Part shown: positions 8,801-19,937 of the stretch, one piece after another | Position numbering within the stretch: the stretch's first letter is position 1 | How the letters are laid out: each line of letters begins with the position of its first letter | Assembly: GCA_000434035.1 (NCBI GenBank) | Contig: FR893523.1 | Span: 86,245 to 150,244 of the forward strand | Length of the DNA: 64,000 nucleotides | Source of the DNA: Clostridium sp. CAG:452 | Lineage (GTDB): Bacteria > Bacillota > Clostridia > TANB77 > CAG-508 | Reading direction: 5' to 3' | Program-made: the position numbers and the translations under genes | Notes under the pieces: model-generated | Databases searched by the model: none | Told to the model about the DNA's origin: nothing | What the model saw: only the letters and a program-made list of their open reading frames with translations

Positions 8801-10025
8801 TGCTGTAGATATGCTAACTATAGTAGCAGTAATTTTATTTATGATAGTTGTAGTACTAGTTATGGTATATTGGTACATGAAAAGAAAAGAGAACAGTCCA
8901 GAAAAACAAGAAAATAACAACTCAAACAATATTGAAAATTCTAAATTAAAAACAAAAGAAACTGCTAAACAGACTTCACAATATACAAAATTATCTGTAT
9001 TTGATTTTATGGAGTTTGATAAAATAGAAGATAACATGATTGTACAAAACGGTGGGAAAAGATACTTAATGGTAATTTCTTGCGAGGGAATAAACTATGA
9101 CTTAATGTCAGAAGTAGAAAAGACTTCTGTAGAAGCAGGATTTGTTCAGTTTTTAAATACTTTAAGGCATCCAATACAATTATATACACAAACAAGAACA
9201 ATAAATATAAGTAGTAGCATAGAAAACTATACAAAAAAGATAGAAGAAGTAAAACAACAATTAGATAAAAAACAAATGGAATATAATAAAATGCTTCAAT
9301 CTGGTTCATATAGTACAACGATTACAAGGGAATTAAGAACAGAGATTGCAAGATTACAAAACTTATATGACTATGGCAAAGATATTACACAAAACATAGA
9401 AAAAATGAGTTTAAATAAAAATGTTCTTAAAAAGCATTATTATATAGTAATTCCATATAACACATCGGATTTGGGAAACGATATGCTAAGTGACGAAGAA
9501 AAAAAACAAATGGTGTTTTCAGAATTATACACAAGATCACAAGCTTTAATAAGAACATTGTTTGCATGTAGCATGAAATGCAAAGTAATGGATTCATATG
9601 AACTAGCTGAATTATTGTATGTAGCATACAATAGAGATGAATCGGAAGTATATGGAATAGAAAAAGCTCTAAAAGCAGGATATACGGAATTGTATTCAAC
9701 AGCACCAGATGTACTAGATAAAAAGATGGAGGCTTTGAACAAAACAATAGAAGAAAAAGCTTTAGAAATGGCAAAAGAATATGTTGATGAAATAAAATCA
9801 GAAAAAGAAAAAGCAGTAGAAAAAAAGGAAGAATCAATTGATGATTTAATAGATGAAATGGCAACAGCTATATTGAAAGAAAATGAAAGATATATAGGAA
9901 AAGAAGTAACAGAAGAAGCTATAAAGAGAGTAAAAGGAAAAAAACAAAAGAAGGAGGAAAATGCAAATGACAAAGAAGAAAAAAAGAGAACTAGAAGAAC
10001 AACAAAGACAAATGCAGATGCTTAA
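8793..10025 (+). CDS. TraC/VirB4-N-like membrane-anchored protein (T4SS)
   Basis: 410 residues. One membrane helix at about 8-30, a polar linker, then a domain beginning KLSVFDFMEFDKIEDNMI that resembles the N-terminal domain of TraC/VirB4 proteins. A coiled coil is likely around 145-215 and a highly charged Lys/Glu tail runs from about 310. No Walker motif is visible; the ATPase is the next gene. Possibly the VirB4 N-terminal function is on a separate polypeptide here. The ATG at 8793 follows AAGGAGGAAA. Its end overlaps the next start. Confidence 0.55.
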   Translation: MDNAVDMLTIVAVILFMIVVVLVMVYWYMKRKENSPEKQENNNSNNIENSKLKTKETAKQTSQYTKLSVFDFMEFDKIEDNMIVQNGGKRYLMVISCEGINYDLMSEVEKTSVEAGFVQFLNTLRHPIQLYTQTRTINISSSIENYTKKIEEVKQQLDKKQMEYNKMLQSGSYSTTITRELRTEIARLQNLYDYGKDITQNIEKMSLNKNVLKKHYYIVIPYNTSDLGNDMLSDEEKKQMVFSELYTRSQALIRTLFACSMKCKVMDSYELAELLYVAYNRDESEVYGIEKALKAGYTELYSTAPDVLDKKMEALNKTIEEKALEMAKEYVDEIKSEKEKAVEKKEESIDDLIDEMATAILKENERYIGKEVTEEAIKRVKGKKQKKEENANDKEEKKRTRRTTKTNADA

Positions 10026-11925
10026 ACAAGAACCAGAATATGAAATTTTAAGAAAGAAAACAATAAAAGAATTAATTGCTCCATCTGGAATAGATGCTTC
10101 TAATATAGATCATTTAGAAATAATTTCTAATACTACAAGATATGCAAGAAGCTTTTTCGTATCAGCACTTCCAAGAATGTGTACATTTCCAGAACTATTT
10201 AGAGATATGTATCTATTTGGAGATATAAATACATCTGTATATATAAACCCAGTTCCAGAGTCAAAATCTCAAAATGAGTTAAATAAAGTGATTAATCAGT
10301 TGGAAACAGAAAGAATTGTTGCTGCAGACAGAGGAAATATAAACAGAGAAAGCATATTAACTCAAAAAAGATTAGAAGCAGAAGATTTAAGGGATAATAT
10401 AGCATCAGGATTCAATAAATTGTTTGAAGCATCAGTTGTTGCAACACTTTTTGCATACAATCTACAAAGTTTGGACGCATATACAAAATTGCTAGCAACA
10501 GAAATGTCTAAAAATTTAGTTGGAATAAAATCGGCATGGGCAATGCAAGAAGATGCATTTAAATCAAATTTGCCACTTATGAATGATAAAATAAAAAGAA
10601 CACATACATTTGACCGTGCTTCTATGGCGACAGTTTTCCCATTTACTACATCAGAGGTAGGACATCTAACAGGAATACCACTAGGATTTAATAAACAAAC
10701 AGGAGTACCAATTTTATTTGATAATTTCCACCCAAGTTTAACAAATTATAATATGGTTATATTTGCTAAATCTGGTGCTGGTAAATCTGTTACAATGAAA
10801 ACATTAATTTCTAGATCTTCTGTTCTTATGGGAATAGAAAGCTTGGCATTAGATGCCGAGGGCGAGTATTCAGCAGTTGCAGATGCACTTGGTGGAATAA
10901 ATGTAGTAATAAGTCCAACTTCTAAAACAATTATAAACTTATTCGATATAGAAATAGAAAGAACAAAAGACGAAATAACAGGAAGAGAAAGACCTATTTT
11001 AAATGTAGAAAACAAAATAGAGGACGTTACACAAGCTCTTTTAACCATGGCAAGAGGTAGCACAAGAAGTGAAGAGGTAAATGAGCTTACAAAACAAATT
11101 ATAGCAGAAGCAGTTGCAGAAGAATATACAAAAGCGGGAATAACATCAGATCCAAACAGTTTATATGAAGCTTCAAACGGAGGAATAAGAAGAGAAAATT
11201 TATTTAAAGAAAAGAAGCAAATGCCTACAATTGGGTCATGGTATAAAACACTAATAAAAAAAGCTAAAGAAAATACAGATCCTAACTATCAATTTCACTA
11301 CAGCTATTTGTTAAAAGTTATGAAACAATATGTAAGAGAATTAAATGGACAAATGGCATATTTCGATGGGCAATCTACATTTGAACTATTAGATGGAGCA
11401 CCATTTATAAACTTGGATATATCTCAATTGGAGGAAAGATTTGCAAGGCCACTTGCACAACAAATATTACTTTCTTGGATTTGGGAAAAATATGTTAAAA
11501 AGAATAGTGAAGATAGAACAAAAGCAACTAAAAAAAGAGTTTTAGTTGATGAAGCTTGGATGCTTCTTCCATATCCAGAAGCAGTAGAGTTTTTAAATAA
11601 AATGGCAAGACGTGCAAGAAAAAGAAATGTATCACTTGCAATAATTTCACAAAGATTCCAAGACTTTTACGAAAAACCAGAAGCACAAGCGGTACTTACA
11701 TCTTCAGACACTAAGCTATTTTTAGCACAAGATAAATCAGAAATAAATTACTTAAAAGAAGTATTTAAATTAAGCGAAGGAGAAGCGGGATTTTTAGTAA
11801 CTTGTCTAATAGGAGAAGGACTTTTAAAAGTAGGCTCAGATACAGCAATAATCCAAATAACACCAACGAAAAAAGAATTTGAGTTTGTGGAAACAAACTT
11901 AAATAAATTAGCCAACAAAAGTTAG
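9967..11925 (+). CDS. VirB4/TraE-type conjugation ATPase
   Basis: About 652 residues. Walker A is FAKSGAGKSVTMKT (about residue 270) and Walker B is RVLVDEAWMLL (about 525). RARKRNVSLAIISQRFQDF follows, the usual VirB4 arrangement. This is the motor that energises T4SS assembly and transfer at the inner face of the membrane. Two ATG codons (9961 and 9967) are near the AAGGAGG site at 9951; 9967 has the better spacing. The gene overlaps the preceding one. Confidence 0.88.
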   Translation: MTKKKKRELEEQQRQMQMLKQEPEYEILRKKTIKELIAPSGIDASNIDHLEIISNTTRYARSFFVSALPRMCTFPELFRDMYLFGDINTSVYINPVPESKSQNELNKVINQLETERIVAADRGNINRESILTQKRLEAEDLRDNIASGFNKLFEASVVATLFAYNLQSLDAYTKLLATEMSKNLVGIKSAWAMQEDAFKSNLPLMNDKIKRTHTFDRASMATVFPFTTSEVGHLTGIPLGFNKQTGVPILFDNFHPSLTNYNMVIFAKSGAGKSVTMKTLISRSSVLMGIESLALDAEGEYSAVADALGGINVVISPTSKTIINLFDIEIERTKDEITGRERPILNVENKIEDVTQALLTMARGSTRSEEVNELTKQIIAEAVAEEYTKAGITSDPNSLYEASNGGIRRENLFKEKKQMPTIGSWYKTLIKKAKENTDPNYQFHYSYLLKVMKQYVRELNGQMAYFDGQSTFELLDGAPFINLDISQLEERFARPLAQQILLSWIWEKYVKKNSEDRTKATKKRVLVDEAWMLLPYPEAVEFLNKMARRARKRNVSLAIISQRFQDFYEKPEAQAVLTSSDTKLFLAQDKSEINYLKEVFKLSEGEAGFLVTCLIGEGLLKVGSDTAIIQITPTKKEFEFVETNLNKLANKS

Positions 11926-11951
11926 ATAAATAGGTAGAAAGGATTAAGAAT

Positions 11952-14478
11952 ATGAACTTAATTACTAATAAAAAATTAACAAAAACTTTAATGTTAATAG
12001 TGGTGTTTGTATTGATATTTACTTTTATATTGCCAAATTATTCTTTAGCAAAATCGCAGGATGAAAAAGATGGAGGTAAACTATTTAGACCAATAGCACA
12101 ATTATTAGCATTTGTTTCAGATCTTTCAATAGAATTAGCACAGCAATTTTTGTGGGATGGAAGCACAATAAATGAAAAAAATGAATACCATATATACATA
12201 GGACCAGCAACAATATTTACAGGTAAAATTCCACGGATTAGATGCTAATTTTATAAGTCCAAGTAATACAACTGTTAAGAAGAAAACTAGTCAGAATACA
12301 ACTATTAAAGCATTAGAATTTACTGGAGCAAATCAAGTGGACTCAAAAAATTTGACAAGTCTTACAGGCGATGTATCAGATAATAAAATAGAAAGATATA
12401 TTGAAAAATGGAAGAAAGATGATAAATATAAATTTGAAGGAGAGATAAAATATGATTCTGAAAAACTGCTAACACTTACAGGAACTGGAGCAACAGATAT
12501 AACACTTAATAATAAGTCTACACAAGACTCCCAAGAAGTGAAAGACTCATGGATTAGTGAACAAGGAGACTGCTATGCGGTAGTATATAGAACCATTTAT
12601 AGATCTACTTCAGGTAGTGGAAATTCTAATGAAACGACAACGGTAGAACACACATTATATTTATATAAATTGACAGGTGTAACAAATTTAAGTGATGCGG
12701 AAGAAAACTTAACTACAGGTACAGAAACTGTAGTACATTCATCTACAGCAGGACAATTACAAAGCTCAATATCAACATGGTATAAAACATTAAGAATGAT
12801 AGCAATAGTAGGGCTATTATCAGTATTGGTATATGTAGGAATACGTATATTAATAAGTAGTACAGGACAAGATAAAGCAAAATATAAAAAAATGTTGGCA
12901 GATTGGGTCGCAGCAATGTGTATATTATTCTTATTACAATATGTAATGGTATTTACAATGCAGATGACAAAAAAAGTTATAGAAATATTTGACACAGAAA
13001 ATATGGTTAGATATGAGGATTCAAACAAAGAAAGGCCATATGATTATTTAATAAGTACAGTAAGAGCAGAACTAGGAGAAACTAATGATTCAACAGAAAG
13101 TTTTGCAGAAATATTTGCTTATATAGTAATTTATATAGTGTTAGTAATATATACAATGGTATTTTTATGGCAATATCTAAAGAGGGTGGTAATGCTCGCG
13201 TTTTTAACAATGATAGCACCATTAATAGCATTAACATATCCACTGGATAAGATAAAAGATGGACAAGCACAAGCATTTACCATGTGGATTAGAGAATATG
13301 TATTTAATGCTTTATTACCAGTAATACATACTATAATATACTATATGTTAGTATCATCAGCTATAAACTTTATAGTAGATGGTGGAAATTGGCTATATGC
13401 AATAGTAGCAGTAGGATTTATGATGCCAGCCGAGAAATTCTTTAGAAAGATGTTTGGATTTGACAAGGCAAGTAGTATAGGTCAGTTAGGAGCAGCAGCA
13501 GGCGGAGCAATGGTAATGAATGCAATAAACAAAATGAAATCAGGAGGAGGTTCAAAATCAGGTTCAGGTTCAGGAGGAGATTCATCAAGTTCAAGCAAAA
13601 CAAGAACAGGATATATACCAGCACCAGATAGTGATTCAGGAAATCCAGGAGGAGGTTCTGGAGGAGGTTCCGGAGGAGGCTCTGGCAGTAATCATGCTAA
13701 CCAACAAAGTACAACAAGTGCATTTGGTGAAGATATAGCAACTGGACAGCCAAAACCAACAATATATGGAAATGGATTTAAATCAGGTTCAAAGAGAATT
13801 ATAAAAGGTATAGGTAACAGTCTTCATCAAAGATACTTTAATAAGCCAAATGCAATGAGATTAGGAAAGAAAGCAGGTAGAACACTAAGAAGAGGACTAG
13901 GAAAAGGAATAGGAATAGCAGCATTAGGAACAGCAGGATTAGCAGCAGGAATAGCATCAGGAGATCCAACAAATGTGCTTAAATACGGAGCAGCAGCAGC
14001 AGCGATAGGAGCTTCAGGAATGGGAAAAATAGATGATAAAGCTATGGAATTTGGACATGAAAATAAAGAGCAAATAAAAGAAAACATATTTGGAACTGAT
14101 GAATATAACATGCGTAAAACTACTAAAGAACTAAATAATGATATGGACTTCTTAAAAACATGTAATCAATTAGGCTTAGATAAAGATCAAAGAGAAGATG
14201 CAATAAGAATGCTTAATGCAAACGGAATAACAAGTGCAAATGATATAAAGCAAGCAATGGATATAAGAGCAAGACACATGAATGATAAAGATGGACCAGT
14301 AAGCCAAGAAGAAATTGTAGCAGCTGCAAAAATGCATAAAAGATTATCAAAATCATATTGGGGACAAGAAAAAAATGTGGAAGATTATGAAAGAAGATTA
14401 AGAGACAAAGGACTTAATCCAGAACAAGCTAAAAGAGCAATAAGATTAATAAGCGATTTTAAAGGAGATTTAAGTTAG
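11952..14478 (+). CDS. VirB6/TrbL-like polytopic membrane protein with one CGGA +1 recoding site
   Basis: 841 residues when the extra C at 12234 is skipped. Residues 1-94 hold a signal-like segment. After the shift (Gly95, restoring KIPGLDANFISPSNT) the frame is open to 14478. At least six membrane helices lie around 279-300, 318-336, 385-410, 413-431, 450-478 and 482-498. Then come a Gly/Ser-rich linker (about 530-580), an Ala/Gly-rich helix region and a charged tail. This matches VirB6-type inner-membrane channel proteins of Gram-positive T4SS. A GTG at 12337 could start a truncated form, but it has no ribosome site. Confidence 0.75.
12231..12237 (+). other. CGGA +1 recoding site, virB6-like gene
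   Basis: CCA then C then GGA. Without a shift the frame stops five codons on (PRIRC, stop). Skipping C12234 opens the remaining 2.2 kb. Confidence 0.8.
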
Positions 14479-15416
14479 TGAACAGTATAATTGGATTTTA
14501 TAACAAAAATAGACATGCTATATGGATAACAATTGTTGTTATAATATTAATATTTGGAGTAATAAAAACATTAAATAACTCTTTGAAAAATAGTACAAAA
14601 GATAGGAGTAGTAGTACTAATATTAGTACTACTACTTATAGTAATAAGAATTATTCAATAATATCTGGAACAGATGTACCAAAAGAAGTTGCAAGTGAGT
14701 CAACAGAAATTATAGATAATTTTATAAAATTTTGTAATGAGAAAGAAATAAGCTCAGCATATAATTTACTTTCAACTGATTGCAAAGAAACACTATATCC
14801 AACAGAAGAAGAATTTAAAAATAATTATGTTGAAAAAATATTTACAACATATAGGCTATGTGACAAAAGAGCATGGATAAATACAGACAACTCTTATACT
14901 TATAGTATAAAAATTACAGAGGATTTATTATCAACAGGTGGGAATAAAGATGATATGAGTATTCAAGACTATTACACAATAGTAAAAGAGAATGATGAGT
15001 ATAAATTAAATATAAACAATTACATAGGAAAAGAAGAAGTTAATAAAACAAAAAAACAAAATGGAGTAGAAATTTATATAGCAGAAAGAAAAAATTATAT
15101 TGATTATGAAATATATATTTTAAAAATAAAAAACAATACTCAAAACGATATATTATTAGACAGTAAGAAAAATACAAGAACAGTGTATTTGACAGATATA
15201 AAGAATCAGAATTATGTTGCATTTTTAAATGAATTATCTATAGATGATTTAACTATAAAAAGTGGAACGATGCAAACGGTGAGTATTAAATTTAACAAAG
15301 CATATAATCCACAAAAAGTAGTAAAATCAATAAATTTTACAAATATAGTTTTAAATTATCAAGAGTATTTAAATAATGGAAATAATCAGTTTGCACAAAT
15401 AGAAATAGAAATATAA
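14478..15416 (+). CDS. VirB8/TcpC-like membrane protein (T4SS), NTF2-like
   Basis: 312 residues. One membrane helix at about 12-30, a Ser/Thr-rich linker, then an extracytoplasmic region. It begins STEIIDNFIKFCNEKEISSAY, a pattern typical of NTF2-like domains (helix, 'SAYNLL', then beta strands). The plan of a short cytoplasmic tail, one helix and an NTF2-like domain is that of VirB8/TcpC channel proteins; the match is structural and inferred. GTG start at 14478 overlaps the TAG stop of the preceding gene. Confidence 0.55.
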   Translation: MNSIIGFYNKNRHAIWITIVVIILIFGVIKTLNNSLKNSTKDRSSSTNISTTTYSNKNYSIISGTDVPKEVASESTEIIDNFIKFCNEKEISSAYNLLSTDCKETLYPTEEEFKNNYVEKIFTTYRLCDKRAWINTDNSYTYSIKITEDLLSTGGNKDDMSIQDYYTIVKENDEYKLNINNYIGKEEVNKTKKQNGVEIYIAERKNYIDYEIYILKIKNNTQNDILLDSKKNTRTVYLTDIKNQNYVAFLNELSIDDLTIKSGTMQTVSIKFNKAYNPQKVVKSINFTNIVLNYQEYLNNGNNQFAQIEIEI

Positions 15417-15441
15417 ATTACGAAATAAAGGAGGTGTTACA

Positions 15442-18400
15442 ATGGATCCAGAAGAAGAAGAGCAAAAAAAACAGGAAAAGGGCTTTCTAGAAAAATCAAA
15501 AAATGAATTAAAAAGAAGCAGAGAAAGAGCAGAAAAATCAAAAAAAACAATAAAAATTTTCATGAAGTTACCTACGCCTCTAAAAATTATTTTGCTTGTT
15601 CTTATATTAGTCCCAGTAGTTATTGTTTTGATTGGAGGATTTTTATACATAATAAATTATAGAAATTGGGATATAGCAAGAACGGCTAAAGCAGAAGCTT
15701 TAGGATCGGGAACAGGTTATTCTTCTGGCATAGTAACACTTAACAAAGATAAAGGCACTTGGGATATTAGTATAAATGATGAGTTAAAGAAAAAATTGAC
15801 AGATGCAGGAGTAAACATAAATGGAATGTCGCAAGACGAATTACTTAAACAATTATTAATATTATATGGATTTGATGAAAATGATTTTTCAGATAAAGAA
15901 ATAAAATTAATGCCATATTTATTAAAAGCTGAAATAGCAACTCAATATGTGGATTTAAGAAGTAGAGATCAAATGTATGATTCAGCTACTAAGAAATATA
16001 AAACATTGTCAGATTCTGAAATAGAAGAAGCATCAAAAAACAATCAGATACTTGGAACAATACATATAAAAAGGGTAAACACATCAGATTTAGATAATTC
16101 AATAGTATTAGAATATATCAAATACGAGGACTTTAAGAAAAAATTAGAAACTAATGATTATGATAAGGTAAAAGGATATTTTTCAATTAATGATGAGGGA
16201 AATTTAGTAATCGCAACATGGGGGTATAATAAAACAACATATACACTTGCGGATGGAAAGATAGAAAATCCATATAAAGGAACTGATACATTTCAAAATT
16301 CGGAAAGTTATACTTTATCAGAAATGGTAGTAGATTATAAACCATTGGTAAGTAAATATACACTTCCATTTGAAGTGTTAACAGCATTATTAGTAAATTC
16401 AGAAGATACCGAATTTGTGGAGAAGGTAGCAAATTTAGCTTTTAGTGCAAATATAGAGGTTACAATTGCAGAAGAAATGACAGAAACAAAAAAAACTTAT
16501 GTTACAAATTATTATGAGACAATAAGAAATTATCAATATATTCGTATGTGTGCACCTGTAAGCGGTAACAGAAGCATAATAGAGGAATATAAATTCTTAT
16601 CAGGTGATTCGAGTTGCGACACTTCTAGTGATGTTATAGATGATCTAAGTGGATTTTCTGAAGTAACTCCACCGAAAGATATACATGATTGTACATATAA
16701 GGATATAAATTTTACAAATAATCAGCCAAGCTATACGGTAAAGCAAGATATAATACTTAAAGATAACACATATAAATATGGTATAACAGATGCTGATACA
16801 TGGTTTATGAAAGCAGAAAAAACTATAGATAAAAAAGTAACAATAGAAAATTTAGAGCAATCAGCAAGCAGAGTAGAAGATACGTATAAATATAATGAAA
16901 CAAAAAGCAGTAAGAGAGCAAATATACCAAATTATATAAAAAGTAGTTACTTGGAAGAGTATTATAATAATAATAAACAAAGAATAGAAGAAATAGCAAG
17001 ACAAAAAACAGAGCAACAGGCGAATTCACAAGTAGCAACACAACCTCATCCAATAGTGTCAATTGTACCAGGTAATGCAAATACAATAAAAATTGAATAT
17101 AGTCAACAGATAAATCAGATTATTGATGGTAATGGAAAAAGATTTTCTGGTACGCATACAAAAAATCCGTCAACAGGATTTACAATTATAACTGTATCAG
17201 GCATAACTAGCAGTAGTTTAACACTTGTTGATTCGGGAAGAAATACATTTTCATATGTGAAAAATGCAAGTGGAGTGTGGGAGTTTAAAGGCTCTACACC
17301 AGCTATAGATGTAGATTATGACCAAATTACGATTAGATATAAAAGAACAGACACTGAAAGTTCAATAGCTTCTGGAAGTATAAAAACTAAGTATGAATTA
17401 GTGGAAGGAACTCCAACACAGACAATCTATGATAAAAAAGATGAAAAATTCTTAAAAGCATATGATGAGAGCTCAAAAGCAAAAGGAAATATGGCTAGCA
17501 CACCAGGATGGTTAGAAGAGATGATAGATGAATATGATCCAAATTTTTCTACAATAATAATGTATTTATTGGATTCATATTATGGAAGAAACACCAGTGA
17601 ATATGATATTGAAGGAATTAAAGGAATATATTCTTTAGGTGATTTTACTTCAATAATGAGTATACGAGGCGGTATGGTTGTAAAACTAGATGAACCACAA
17701 GCATTAAAAAAGCTTAACAAACAACAAATAACAGATGTAATAAGCAACTATTTTAAGGGTAAAGAAGCAAGAAGCAATTTCTCAGGAGTAGTAGATGACC
17801 TTGTTTATATACAAGATACGTATAAGGTAAATGCAATATTTGCAATGGCAATAATTCAAAAAGAGTCTAGTGGAGGAACCGGCTGGAACTTAATAGATAG
17901 AGAAACATATAACTGGGCAAGTATTAAAGGAAGCTATAACGGGAATTACGATGAAGATAGAAATGGCACAAAATGGAGAAAATATCCTAGTTTTAATGAA
18001 GCAACAAGGGATTTAGGAAAACTTATAGGTGAAGATGGTCCATATTTTAAGGATGGAAATTATACTGTAGAAACAATAGGAAATAAATATTGCCAGCCAC
18101 CAGATGCATGGATAGATCAAATATCAAAGTATATAGTAGGAATGTATGAAAGCATTGGAGAATCTGTATATACATTTACAAGCGATGGAAACGATATGCA
18201 AAAGAAAGTAGCTGAGATAGCAATGAATTCTACACAATATGGTATACAACCTAATAAGGGTTATTGCCAAGGATGGGTAGCAGATGTATATGCAAAAGCA
18301 GGCGTTAATGGTGGACGTAGAATCTCGGCAAATACGGCAGTTTTAGCGGGAAGAAAGTGGGGAGTATCTAAAGACTGGAATACAATACAATTAGGTGCAA

Positions 18401-18618
18401 CTGTATATGGTTATGCATATAAGTATGCTAATCAGTATGACTCAGCAGGACATGTTGGAATTTATATTGGTGATGGACTAGTTGCTCATAATATTGGGTA
18501 TTTAAAAATAGACGATTTACAAGACTGGATAAAAAAATATGATGGCATGTGCTGGGGATGGAATGGAGGAATTGATTTGACAGGAGGAGCATTCCCAAGT
18601 AAAGGTGGACTTATGTAA
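15442..18618 (+). CDS. VirB1-like two-domain peptidoglycan hydrolase (T4SS)
   Basis: 1058 residues. Charged N-terminus, one membrane helix at about 50-74, then a large region of unknown fold. At about 780-910 is a lysozyme/glucosaminidase-like domain (NAIFAMAIIQKESSGGTGWN, with a likely catalytic Glu in KES). At about 920-1050 is a CHAP or NlpC/P60-like domain with Cys in NKGYCQGWV and His in SAGHVGIYIGDG. The pairing resembles CwlT-type hydrolases of Gram-positive conjugation systems, which open the wall for the channel. The ATG follows AAAGGAGGTG. The middle region is unassigned. Confidence 0.75.
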   Translation: MDPEEEEQKKQEKGFLEKSKNELKRSRERAEKSKKTIKIFMKLPTPLKIILLVLILVPVVIVLIGGFLYIINYRNWDIARTAKAEALGSGTGYSSGIVTLNKDKGTWDISINDELKKKLTDAGVNINGMSQDELLKQLLILYGFDENDFSDKEIKLMPYLLKAEIATQYVDLRSRDQMYDSATKKYKTLSDSEIEEASKNNQILGTIHIKRVNTSDLDNSIVLEYIKYEDFKKKLETNDYDKVKGYFSINDEGNLVIATWGYNKTTYTLADGKIENPYKGTDTFQNSESYTLSEMVVDYKPLVSKYTLPFEVLTALLVNSEDTEFVEKVANLAFSANIEVTIAEEMTETKKTYVTNYYETIRNYQYIRMCAPVSGNRSIIEEYKFLSGDSSCDTSSDVIDDLSGFSEVTPPKDIHDCTYKDINFTNNQPSYTVKQDIILKDNTYKYGITDADTWFMKAEKTIDKKVTIENLEQSASRVEDTYKYNETKSSKRANIPNYIKSSYLEEYYNNNKQRIEEIARQKTEQQANSQVATQPHPIVSIVPGNANTIKIEYSQQINQIIDGNGKRFSGTHTKNPSTGFTIITVSGITSSSLTLVDSGRNTFSYVKNASGVWEFKGSTPAIDVDYDQITIRYKRTDTESSIASGSIKTKYELVEGTPTQTIYDKKDEKFLKAYDESSKAKGNMASTPGWLEEMIDEYDPNFSTIIMYLLDSYYGRNTSEYDIEGIKGIYSLGDFTSIMSIRGGMVVKLDEPQALKKLNKQQITDVISNYFKGKEARSNFSGVVDDLVYIQDTYKVNAIFAMAIIQKESSGGTGWNLIDRETYNWASIKGSYNGNYDEDRNGTKWRKYPSFNEATRDLGKLIGEDGPYFKDGNYTVETIGNKYCQPPDAWIDQISKYIVGMYESIGESVYTFTSDGNDMQKKVAEIAMNSTQYGIQPNKGYCQGWVADVYAKAGVNGGRRISANTAVLAGRKWGVSKDWNTIQLGATVYGYAYKYANQYDSAGHVGIYIGDGLVAHNIGYLKIDDLQDWIKKYDGMCWGWNGGIDLTGGAFPSKGGLM

Positions 18619-18639
18619 AATTAAAATGGGAGAAATATA

Positions 18640-19923
18640 ATGAAAAAGTTTATAAAGTTTACAATTATAATATTAATGATAACTATTATTTTGTTAATCT
18701 GTATAATAGGACTTTTTAAGAAAAAGGAAGAAAAAAGTATATATGAAGGAGAAGGAAAATCAAATTATATTACAATTGATAATCCATGTATTATAAAAAA
18801 AGTAGATGATAGAAATATGTTTTTTGCAGTTAAAAATATAGTGAAAGCATATTTGACTGCAATAGGAACGAATGACAACGCAAAACTAATGAATTTTATT
18901 TCTAATGATTATATAAAAGAAAATAAGATTAATGTTAATAATGTATTGTCTAATGTGCCTGATGAATCAATTGAATACACGGACAATTATGAATTTATAA
19001 TAAATAAAATATATTTTTCAGAAGAAAACGATTTAATAAATACATATTTTATGGAAATATTCTATTACAATTTGAATAATAAGAAGAAGTATGAAACAAG
19101 ATTAATGGTGCAACTAGATCCAGTTAATATGACATTTCAAGTGATTCCATATATATATATGAAAGAAAAAGGTTATGACAAATTAAGCATTGGTGATTCA
19201 TATAGTGCAACAGTTAAAGAAGTTGCAAATAAAAAAGATAATACTTATAAAATGGTTCCAATTCCAAAAAATACGATGGCAGATAGATATTTTAGTATAT
19301 ATTTGGAATATTTAAAAAATGATAAAGAAGCTTCATATTATTTGCTAGATAAAGAATATAGAGAAAAAAGATTTGAAAACATAAATAAATATTTAGAATA
19401 CATTAAGAAAGCAGATTTAGAAAATGCAGTAATAAGCAAATTCCAAGCATATGACTATGATGAATATACTGAATATGTGTGTATAGACATAGAGGGACGT
19501 TACTATATATTTAATGAAAGCGGTGTTATGGATTATTCAATAATGTTAGATACTTACACATTAGATTTACCAGAATTCTTAGAGAAATATAACTCGACAA
19601 ATGAACAAGGAAAAGTTGTTTTAAATATACAAAAATTTATTGATGCTATAAATTCATATGACTATAACTATGCATATAACTGCTTGTCAACTGGCTTTAA
19701 AACAAATTATTTTAAAACTGTACAAGACTTTGAAAAGTATATAGAATCTACTTTATATGCAAAAAATGAAGTGTCTTATGAAAGTTTTGAAGAACAAAGC
19801 GGACTATATAAGTATAAAGTAAAAATAACGAACAAGGAAAATCAGACAGAAAGTACAACAAAAACATTTATAGTAAAACTAAATGATGGTACAGATTTTG
19901 AAATGTCATTTAATGTAGATTAA
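18640..19923 (+). CDS. membrane protein with two NTF2-like regions (T4SS operon)
   Basis: 427 residues. One N-terminal membrane helix (about 5-26), then two regions that each start with an NTF2-like helix: IVKAYLTAIGTNDNAKLMNF (about 68) and IQKFIDAINSYDYNYAYNCL (about 330). The second resembles the protein at 14478. It may be a second VirB8-like scaffold or a partner of the hydrolase just upstream. No catalytic motif is visible. The ATG follows GGGAG. Confidence 0.45.
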   Translation: MKKFIKFTIIILMITIILLICIIGLFKKKEEKSIYEGEGKSNYITIDNPCIIKKVDDRNMFFAVKNIVKAYLTAIGTNDNAKLMNFISNDYIKENKINVNNVLSNVPDESIEYTDNYEFIINKIYFSEENDLINTYFMEIFYYNLNNKKKYETRLMVQLDPVNMTFQVIPYIYMKEKGYDKLSIGDSYSATVKEVANKKDNTYKMVPIPKNTMADRYFSIYLEYLKNDKEASYYLLDKEYREKRFENINKYLEYIKKADLENAVISKFQAYDYDEYTEYVCIDIEGRYYIFNESGVMDYSIMLDTYTLDLPEFLEKYNSTNEQGKVVLNIQKFIDAINSYDYNYAYNCLSTGFKTNYFKTVQDFEKYIESTLYAKNEVSYESFEEQSGLYKYKVKITNKENQTESTTKTFIVKLNDGTDFEMSFNVD

Positions 19924-19937
19924 AAGGAGGTCTTAAT

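Noticed and set aside
13442..13624. Leu-rich minus-strand frames opposite many genes
   Set aside because: They mirror AT-rich coding strands (Leu/Phe-rich shadows), have no ribosome sites and no family features.
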